DNA of 64,000 nucleotides from Vespa crabro (lineage: Eukaryota > Arthropoda > Insecta > Hymenoptera > Vespidae), in the NCBI RefSeq assembly GCF_910589235.1, contig NC_060960.1, forward strand, positions 3,348,839 to 3,412,838, in the 5' to 3' direction. The notes under the pieces were generated by a model. The model searched no databases. It saw only the letters and a list, made by a program, of their open reading frames with translations, and had not been told where the DNA came from. Shown one piece after another: positions 54,297-64,000 of this stretch (its first letter is position 1; each line of letters begins with the position of its first letter). The position numbers and the translations under genes are program-made.

Positions 54297-55217
54297 ATGA
54301 TCGCGAAAACATTTCTTATGGTATTATGCATAACAAGTCTCTTTTATATTTTTTACGTTTTACGTAAATTAGTGTATTTCCTTTCTGATCCGAATGAACA
54401 TCGGAAAACTCTACTTTTATCTATCGAAGGTAATTAAATCATTTCGAAAATTATTGTTATAATATTTCATACAGCAGCTAGATGAATGTTATACAATGTA
54501 AAAATATATTTACAGATGGGAATCTAAATTTATCCACATTATGGTCATTATTAATAAACTCTTGTTTATTAAGTATTTTCATATTGCAACATTCGTTTAT
54601 GGCGAATGCTACAGTGAAAAATGTATTAAAAAAGTTATATATTAACGAGATAGAAAGAAGTTTTTATAATACATGCAGTGCAGCTACTCTTTGTTTATTA
54701 CTGGACAATTGGCAATTTATACCATGGATTAATATTTGGAATTTAAATATATCTAATAATAACATATTGTGGTCAATGTTTATATTTATACATGTTCTTG
54801 GCTGGTGTATCATATATGGAGGGTGCTTAATAATGGATATTTCAGAATTGGTTGGCTTTAGGCAAGTTTATTATAAGATTACAGCAAGGCCTAGTCCTAT
54901 GAGTAAAAAATCTAAAGAATTACAACGATATTATGCACATATGAGACATCCCAGTTTCATTGGTTTTCTTATAATTTTGTGGATACATCCTTTTATGAGG
55001 TGAGATTGATTTTGCTATAGTGCCGTAAATAATATTATTACATCTTGTTTAGACTAGAAATTTATTTATAATAATTTTAATGTTTTGTAGCCTTGACAGA
55101 TTTCTATTGGCTTCAATATTTACAATTTATATGTTATTAAGGTGGGCTATAGATAAAGAAGATTATCAATATCATGCTCATGTCCTTAGATGCAAACAGA
55201 GAGAATGCTTTTTTTAA
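54297..55217 (+). CDS. nrm: Nurim homologue, inner nuclear membrane protein
   Basis: Multi-pass, isoprenylcysteine-methyltransferase-like membrane protein tightly held at the inner nuclear membrane; its biochemical activity is not established. Three exons, 54297-54429, 54516-54999 and 55091-55217, join in phase to 744 nt, 247 aa, near the length of animal nurims (about 250-260). Five or six hydrophobic segments are visible. The signature HMRHPSFIGFLIILWIHP is followed by LDRFLLA, and YQYHAHVLRCKQRE lies at the C-terminus. The gene is convergent with the dynein gene; the stop codons are 228 bp apart, so the 3' UTRs may overlap. Confidence 0.93.
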
Positions 55218-55445
55218 TATTTTTGTATACTAAAATAGGAAATGAACAAGTGCTTTGAGGATGCTTCAATTTTATATAAGTAGATGTAATATAACTGTAT
55301 GTTGGTGTATGTATTAATATTGTATTAACTGTGTCTACGTATTGTATATTTATTTATTATAAAACAAAGTAAAAGTTATATTAATTACGAGAAATGTTAT
55401 TTTATTAGAATATTAAATTAGAACTGTAATGAAATACATAAATAA

Positions 55446-58400
55446 TTAATTTGGTATTTCAATTAGTAGAGCTGTTCCTTTCAATATCCAATATGATTGT
55501 TGTTGAACTGATGGGAGTAATAGAGGTAAAACAAAGTTAGTACTATGTCCTGTCGTAGATAAAACTCCTGCACGTAGACTAGTTTTATATAATGGACAAA
55601 CATATCTTGAATCTTGTTCTGGTAATTGTAAAACTGGATTCACATGTATAACTGGAAGCCAAGGATGCATTTCACCTGTAATATTAATTATAACATAATA
55701 GTAAAATTTATTGAACTGTTTATTTATTTTATAAGCAAGTTACCTATATTTGCATCAACTAAAATATTGAATTGAAAATCCCATCTACCAGCATCAATAA
55801 ATAAACCATGTATAAAAACTCCATCTTCTGGAGTTCGTAAGTTTTTATATGCTTTTGGTACCTGTGAAGTAGAAATTTTAATATTCATGTATAGTACATA
55901 TACATACAAATATTACTTCTTTGTTCGCTGTCTTATGTTCAATTTCTATATCTTCTTGATCTAGAACAACATTAGTGACATCGAAATCCAATTTTAATTG
56001 ATCGATTGGGGTATTATATTTCCTTGCATAAGTTTGTAATATACCAGTTATGAAACCCTGTGGAAAAGATAGTCCAGATATCCAAAAAGACAATGGTGCA
56101 GTATGTAATAACCATATCTAAGTATAAAGAGAAAAATAAAATTCATTATATGTTGCAGGTAATTTAAAAGGAAATATATACCTCTATGAAATCAATACGA
56201 AGTTCCAAGTTTCTTATCCAACTTCCAAGAGTTTTTAAAGATGGGTATACATTAACATTGTGCCACATTTGTGGTACCTAATTTTATTTAAATTAATATT
56301 TATATATTCATATTTTTTTATATCAATACTTATCAATATTTCTATTTATTTATTCTTTAATTATAAAGACTTGCCTGATTATTGATCAAAGCTGTGAAGA
56401 CAGTTTCAAGTTCCTCTGACATAACAACAAATCCTTTAATAGCTCGTTGTAGATTTTCCATCGAGGCATGTATTTTTGCTAAAAGTTTATTATATCTATC
56501 TACTTCGTGTAAAAGAACTGTAGTGAAAGATGGTATTCTACCCTTTTCATCTACCTAGAAATATTGTAAAAATATTTGTAAAATATTATTATTGAATATA
56601 ATTGAATATAATTAAGATTCTCCTTACTTTGAAGTGAGAGGAATGACACATTTGAGAATCTATGTTTAAATGAATTCTATCCATGACCATATCTGCTATT
56701 TCATATGCTATTTCTGCAATAGATTTACCATTTGATGCAATACTTTCTTTAGGTTGTGCCTCCAATATAGTATTTATAATAAATTGAGTCTCTTTTAGCT
56801 ATAGTTGATTTTAAAATTAGCGTTAGTATACAATATTTTATATATATAAATTCATATTTAATATTTACAGATATATACATAAACACACACACACAACTAA
56901 AAGAACTGCATTCTTACTTGGTAAGCTATATTTGCATTTTCATGCATTCCAAAAATTTCTGAATCTTCAACAATAGGAAAAATATCAACAAAATCTTTAA
57001 ATTCCTGAAGTTTCGTATATTTGGGGCAGTAATATATACCAGATGCTGAATAAGTATAATCTGAAAATATATTTTAATCAAAAACTAAAGTTGTCATAAA
57101 GAATAATTTAATATTCTCTCTCGGTTATAAATATTTACCAGTATCTAACGTTTTAGGAGAGAAAAATATTTCTAAAATTGTTTTCAGAAGACGAAGATCC
57201 CAAAAATCTGTTACTCTTCCTCCATATGTAATCTCAGCTATAGTATATATATATATTTAGTGTATTGGTTGTTCAATTTGGATCATGACTTTGTAGAACT
57301 CATACCTGTGATATATATTAATGCATTCCATGGTATTGTACCACTTTCACAAAAAATTTGCAAATTCAATAAACAACATTCTCGATCGCTATCATTAAAT
57401 TCATAAAGTATATTCCAGCCTAAGGGACCGAATTTTTTTCTTTCTTGAATAATTCCATGGAAGAAACATATACCAAATATCATTTTACGCCAACTTTCAT
57501 CCAGAACTGCATGTAAAAAGTGAAGAAAATATACAATAAAGTAAGTAATTAAAATTTATAAGAATTAAACAAGTCAATTTACACATTTTTCAATAAATTA
57601 TTTGTGAATAATTATGATATTATAATAGTCCCTACAATAGATGTATACCATACATGCGTGTATATTAAGTCCCTGTACATTAAATTTTTAATAACTTGTG
57701 ACGTATACGTAAAATACGTAAAATAAGATTTAAAAACATATATTATGATTAATAACATCAATAAGTTCAACAAAGCGAATGAATCATTCTACATATAATG
57801 CCGTACCATTATCTTCGAAAAACTCCTCTTCTAAATCTAAAAGAGCTCTTTTGAGATTGGCCTTCAATCCTTTTGGTGGTTCATTGGTAACTTTTACTGC
57901 ATTTTGAAGAATCGAAACTGGAAAGTCACTGCTCGGCATTGAGCTTAAAAATAATCGAAAATCTGTATGCAATTGATCGTCAGGTGTTTCAGATATATCC
58001 GCTACTATTTTTTCCAAATTGATCAACCATGAAACAGCCAAATGACAATTTTGTAAAAATATCCATCTGCCTTCAGTCGTACCATTTTTTATTAATTTTT
58101 CAGCGATAGGACCTTGACCTTGTCCCAAAGATATAGAATCGAATCTATGGAAGTATTCTGTTTCTATAGCGAATCTTTGGAAACCACTGAAGGGATCGGA
58201 TCCAGTAGTAAGTATAAATATTAGTGGTGTTTTATTAGATGTGTCTGGAAAACTTATAAAAGAAATAGAAATTATTATGTTTATAAATTAAACATGTTAA
58301 TAAATTTGACTAAAAGACTTAACGAATTTTATTCATACAGTGAATGAAGACTAGCTGTTGGTGATTCAATGAATTTTGGACCAAGATGTTTCGATACATA

Positions 58401-61400
58401 AGCCGTAAATCCAAAGATAAGACATTCTTCTTTTAAGCATTTTAATAACATCAATTTCTCAATATCATTTAATATATTATTCCAATCATGTTTTGCTTTA
58501 ATTACATTTTTGGGATTCACATTAATTTCCTGAAAATAAAAGATATAAAATGAATTTTTTATAATACGAGTTAATGAATATCTCTAAGAAATATATATTA
58601 CTTCTTCTAAATAGCCGAGTTTCAAGTTGATTTTTTTTAGTGCATCTTCTAAAATATTTTCAAATTTTTTCCAAGTACTTGCAAGATAATTAATATTATT
58701 CCACATTAGATCCGTCAATGTTGGATAATCCGGTTTTTTATTCTGTTAAAATGAATATTTCTATAATAAATATATTTGTTCATCTTTTATATTTTTATTT
58801 TCAACATACAACTTTAATCTGAGTTCCACCGCGCAAAAGAAAGTTCCATTCCGTAAGATGTACAATTTTTGCATCTAAATGTATCGCTATGTTCATCATC
58901 ATGCTAAATATTAATTTGTGTTTCTCAAAAAGACCACGAGCCACATTAATATAAATTGCAATTGTGATTTCATTATTCAGTATTCTAAGACGTTCTGCGA
59001 GTATTGTGGTTTTCTCGCTGGTTTCTATCACTATGTTAAATATCTAAAAAGGAATGATAGTTAAAATTCGTATATAAAATAAACGATATATTTAAACAGC
59101 ATAATGAAATTGTTTACCTGATTAAAGTATTTTAATGAAAATTGATACATAGGATCAATATCAGTTAAATCAGCAACTACAAAATACAAAACAGAACCAC
59201 GATTGGCTACATCTTGATATCTATTGCGTTCAATAGATATCTTTTTTTCCGTTGCTTCAGATTCGATTAATCGTGTAGCAATAATAGCCGCGGTTTCTTT
59301 GCTTTCGTTCAATGTTTCTATAAGTTCCTCATTATCCAAAATATTATCTCCTGCACCATAAAGTAACGATAGAATTCTATCCTCGATATTATGCAATTGT
59401 CCCTTATCAGCATTTATTTTAGCAATCAATTCATTTCTAACTTCTTCAAGATCGGGTCTTTCAAGTCGTACGACATCACTGTTAATATTAAAAAATTTCT
59501 TTAACTATTCATTGTTTTCATTTTTAATATAATAAACTTATGAATTTTTAATATAAAACAACTCACGCTAGTAGTTGTTCTTGAAGACCGTACGAAGTAA
59601 CCGTAAAATTAATGATCGTCACTTTTATACAAATTTCTGGCAAATAATGAGGATTTGCAAGTTTCGTTGTTATATATAATTTAAAATTCTCGTCATATTC
59701 AATATCATTGTCTCCCAATCGTATTAGTGTTCTCCCTCCCTACAATGAAATACATTAATAATAATCAATTAATAATAATCGATAATTCAAGCGAACGTAT
59801 TGATAATGGAATATATTCATGTACCTGTACAAATAATTTTTTAAGTAAAATGGGTTCTAAGCTTGGATCTAATGTCTCGGCAACTTCTTCCAATAAAACA
59901 GGTGTCCCAATTCTTATACATGCTTCTAAAATTCTCATGAGATTATGATCTGTCAATTTGCATATTTTTATATCATTTTTCTTTTCCATATTTCGTATCC
60001 ATCTATTAGCCTTAACAAAAAAAGTGATATAATGAAAAAACAGCAAAGATAATTACGTATAAATATAATATCGATATATGTACATTACCTGTTCTTGCGG
60101 ATCAATCATAAGAGGCCATCGACTAGATTGCATAACTATAGCAGCATTTTCTGTACTTGTTTGATCTCTTGGTAAACCGTACATATTCCATAAACGTATC
60201 TCATAAGGATCGGCAAGTATGCTAATCAAATTATAATTAGGCGTTATTTTAATATATAAATCTTTGCATCTTGATATCCACATTTCCATTAATTCTTCTC
60301 TGTATATATTCGTAAAGGCACCCAAATAAGCCAGTGCACCGGAAGCGATCAAAATATCGCCAGTTAAATTTTCTATTTGCTTATCAAATTCCTGAAGAAT
60401 ATATTATTTAATCGTGATTAAAATCAAAGAAATATTACAAATTGACACATATATCATTTTAATTAATTTCTATTAATTTAACCTCGGTCATACTCTGCCA
60501 TCGTTGTTTTTCGTCGCTAAGAGCTGATGTTAATCGACCCGATCTACTTAATCTAGCTTCAGTAAGTACCATTTCGTTTTCTAATTGATTCAAATTATCT
60601 ACCGCAGCGTCGTATTGTTTTTGCAATGATTTTATTTTCTTCTCAACCTCAGCCAATTCTTGCTGTTTCAAAGCTAATAAATTTTCGATTTCCGATAGTT
60701 CATTTTGTGCTTGCTTCAATCTGAATTAAAAATGAAATTATAAAATCTTTCATTATTCTATTCTCTTAACTTACTTGTGTCGTTTTGGTTCCACTACTCT
60801 ATAAATTTTGGCATAACTGTCCATTGCTCTTACCCAGACACACATTGACTTACATACTTTACTCTGCTTCGCAACAAGTTCTGGTTTAAAATCAGGATGC
60901 TTTATATATTGCTGTAATTTTTGTAAAAGTGTGTCGCTTATGTCATCTTTAGGATAGGCAATTAATCGATCCAGAAAGTGAATATCTCCTAAAACTAATT
61001 TAGCAGTGGCCCAATCAGTCCTATCAAGAAAAAAAAAAAAAGGAATATTAAGAATTATTCAAGATTTTGTCCTTTTTTTATTATCTCTTTATATATTTAG
61101 TTGTACTTTTCTCTCAATAGTAAATTTACAGCTTCCATGACAAAGCGAACCAGACGTGGAGGTTGATTGAAAACTTTGATCTCATTAATATCATTCTTAT
61201 TAAGAGCTTTTAGTGCTTGCTCAGCTTCCTCCAAAGCTGGTATCACCGCTTCGAGGTCATGTCTTGCATCAGCTTCTAAAACTGCAGTTTCATCAGCTTT
61301 GATCTGAGATAATCAAGAAACGTATTAAATTTTAATATTAAAAGTTGATATATTTGAATTTTATTTCATTTGATAGAATTGGAACATTCACCTTCGCAGT

Positions 61401-61852
61401 AGCTTCTTCTGCGACCACAACATATTTAACTTTGTCGCATTCAATTTGTTGTTTTGCGATCATCTTCACTAATTGTGTCACTTCCTCTGTACTGATCTTA
61501 AGTTTTGGTGCAAGGATGATTAATTGTTCGTTCATTACGGTTATCATATCATTAGTCTCATGTAATTTCTGTGACGATACAACAATATAAATAAACATGT
61601 TAAAGATATAGATTTTAATTGGTTTACATACGTTTAAACCGTTCATGATTTTTTTCTTTAGTGTTAAGATCTCCTCTTTTTTTTTATGCAATGTCTTTTG
61701 ATAGAGTTTCAACAATTCCAAATAACTACTTGGCGTTGTGTAATATCTACGACGCATTTCCAGAAAATATCGAATTGTTGCTTCTTCTACTGTCTGTTTG
61801 TAGCATCATATAAGTTTTATGATATTGTAGACATATTGCATTGTAGATATAG

Positions 61853-61906
<54 letters not shown>

Positions 61907-63911
61907 ATTTATATAATAATATATAAAAAATAATTTAGTACCTCGTGCATCAGAACACAAATTGAACAAAGTGCAGACAACACTTTTTCATTATCCGGTA
62001 TTATTGTTATTATAGAACTCTCTGCTACCGAAAGAAGAGCGTCTTTTGGCCACTTTGTGAACCAATCGATTGTACAACAATTCACCAACGAAGGAAACAT
62101 ACGACAACGGCGTCTAGGTGAATGTTCAATAATTTTTTTTTTACAAAATTTACTATGAAAATATTTCACAATTTTGATTGTATTTCGTTTACCTGAATGC
62201 ATCGCCGATAGGGCTCATACAAATCATAAGATGCAAATAGTTTCTAACCCTTCCGACAAAAAATTGATAAATAGTATCTCTGTCACTCTCACTGATACCA
62301 ATTTCTTTAGCTGCTGGCCTTGTAGCGATAATAACTTTCTCTAGTTCGTCTGTTTCATATAAGTTTGGAACCTCGCCTATAACATACATTAATACATTAC
62401 ACATGCGTGTGTATATATATATATATATATTGTTTTATATACACATATATATACGTATATATATTGTTAATCATAAATCAATGTACAGTGGAAGGATCAT
62501 AGAAAACAGTTTTAAATTAATTATATATTTAATTTAATTTATAATATATTTCATATATATTAAGCCGGTTTGTTTCAATGAAAATATTAGAAATAGGCAA
62601 TATTTTATACTTTGTTGAAAGTGTTGCTTGCAAATGACATTTTCCAATAAGAAACTTTTTCTAACATATCAATTATGCGTCACATATCATAAACATGTGC
62701 AATCATATTGCTTTCCATTAGGGGCTAAAAAGTCTTTGATTGATGCGAAGAGCTTTATCGACGGAGTATGCCTATTTCTAGGTGCTATATAAAATATTCG
62801 TATAAATAATTGTTGAAAATTGTAAATGCATAAATATGATAAGATACCAGTATTGAGAGTGTTATTAATATCTTCCAAGAATTCTTCGAGTACGATTTGA
62901 GTATCAACAAATAGAAACGTTGTGTGTTCCGCCTCTGTTCCTGGTTTAAAATAAAATTTACGAAGATCTTCAAACCATAAGTTTTTATCATAGTTACGAG
63001 TAACTTCGATTTGATAGCACCTAAGCAAAAAATCTTTTGTATACTCATGTGAAACATATATTTTTGAGTAATTTGAATCGAAGTAATTATACCGATAATA
63101 ATTTAAATGCGAAGATAATTTTACTAAGCTCTGTTTTCCCATTCCACCTACTCCAACTAATAATCCGTTGCCCCTTTCTGATCGAAGAATTCTTGCGAGT
63201 CTGCAAACATGTTCGATGGCATCCATAAAAAATATAATTCCCATTTCCTGACCAATGCTTAATGAATAGTCATCTAAATAATCCTATGAAAGAGTATATA
63301 TTCCATTTTTAAAAAAAAACCAAATGATTTATCTTAAATAACACTTGAATTTCTCAAACCTGCAAAACAGATTTTATTTTCGTTATGTCTGTAATTTCTT
63401 CATAAATTCGTTGTTCCAATGGTGCGCCAAAGGACATGAAATCGCCGAAGAGTAAAATTGGAAGTTTTTCAATAACTTTTTCATCTGGTAATGATATCAC
63501 CTCGTCGTCAAATGCAGTAAAACAAATACTTGATAAAAGTCGATAAAAATAATTCTTGTCTTCAAGGTTTATCAGTCTGTCATGAAAAACACGTAGACAT
63601 TCATGATAAAACAATCTGTAATAATAATAATAACATAATAAATATATTTTTTTTTCATATTAAAAAAAAATTATGTACGAAAATACCTTAACATTTGTTT
63701 AGGTTCTCTGATAATTGATGGATCAGCTTGCATCATTCCTTGCACGCATTTTGATAAATCACGCAAGTTAAAGAGGTAATGGCTTTTTTCTGGCGTAGGT
63801 AAAAGATCAAGAGAAATCCTTAAATACAATTGAATCGTTGCATTCACTATTTTATCTCCAAGATCTATTATTGGCTGTACAAAATCTTTCAGAAAGCCTC
63901 TCATAATCGCC
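55446..63911 (-). CDS. DNAH6: Axonemal dynein heavy chain 6 (inner arm), 3' part
   Basis: Motor subunit of a single-headed inner dynein arm of cilia and sperm flagella (fly counterpart probably Dhc16F). In-window exons: 63687-63911, 63360-63615, 62848-63283, 62193-62376, 61942-62113, 61632-61793, 61392-61568, 61107-61303, 60775-61020, 60483-60720, 60089-60391, 59825-60010, 59567-59739, 59118-59478, 58813-59043, 58602-58742, 58339-58529, 57807-58252, 57306-57506, 57139-57237, 56918-57060, 56628-56798, 56375-56554, 56182-56277, 55917-56117, 55744-55861, 55446-55675. All phases agree; 5,764 nt, about 1,920 aa, TAA stop. The 5' part lies beyond the window. Seen in order: end of AAA3, AAA4 P-loop GVGGMGKQS, stalk coiled coils with the microtubule-binding tip (60775-61303), AAA5 (RWPLMIDPQEQANRW), AAA6 (FLQNCHLAVSWL), and the C-terminal domain (YKTSLRAGVLSTTGHSTNF). 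DPMYQFSLKYFNQ and LIRLGDNDIEYDENF favour DNAH6 over DNAH3/7/12. Confidence 0.95.
61856..61903. repeat. (AT)n microsatellite in DNAH6 intron
   Basis: About 48 bp of AT repeats in the intron between exons 61942-62113 and 61632-61793. Confidence 0.95.
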
Positions 63912-64000
63912 CTTAATAATTTAGAAATTTAATTTTTCGAGAACAGTATAAATATAAGATCATATTTTTGATGATATATGAACCTAAATATGTTTTTTAA

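Overview
The window looks like nuclear DNA of an insect, most likely a hymenopteran (bee, wasp or ant). This is inferred from intron-rich genes with insect-type orthologues (a Gyc76C receptor guanylate cyclase with its long tail), very AT-rich introns and spacers, abundant GA/CT, AT and TATC microsatellites, and CpG-rich islands without CpG depletion. The species cannot be fixed from the sequence alone. Most exons were joined by checking splice sites and reading phase on the correct strand; all six gene models below close in frame.

Layout, left to right. 1.9-9.0 kb, minus strand: eRF1, the translation termination factor, with two alternative last exons 4 kb apart that encode different acidic C-termini. 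11.2-18.9 kb, minus strand: Gyc76C, a single-pass receptor guanylate cyclase (20 coding exons, 1,376 aa), plus a 49-nt exon that would change the frame of the tail. 18.9-48.4 kb: about 29 kb with no recognisable protein gene. It is rich in microsatellites and holds a degraded tandem duplication, a hAT-like MITE, and two core promoters with Inr and DPE at the exact textbook spacing. One is on the minus strand at 24.2 kb (probably the Gyc76C start) and one on the plus strand at 35.6 kb (an unidentified transcript). It also contains CpG-rich islands at 35.0-38.2, about 40.0-40.6 and 46.5-47.1 kb.

48.4-64.0 kb is a compact cluster. It contains Mul1 (minus), diacylglycerol kinase epsilon (plus, divergent from Mul1), nurim (plus), and the 3' two fifths or so of an axonemal dynein heavy chain orthologous to DNAH6 (minus, convergent with nurim, running off the right edge). 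Three of these encode membrane proteins (mitochondrial outer membrane, ER/plasma membrane, inner nuclear membrane). I see no functional pathway linking the neighbours; the order is ordinary eukaryotic gene packing.

I did not find a new biological system such as a toxin, defence or selfish-gene cassette. The most useful observations are the alternative eRF1 ends, the frame-breaking Gyc76C exon, the paired Inr/DPE promoters and the two non-autonomous DNA transposons.
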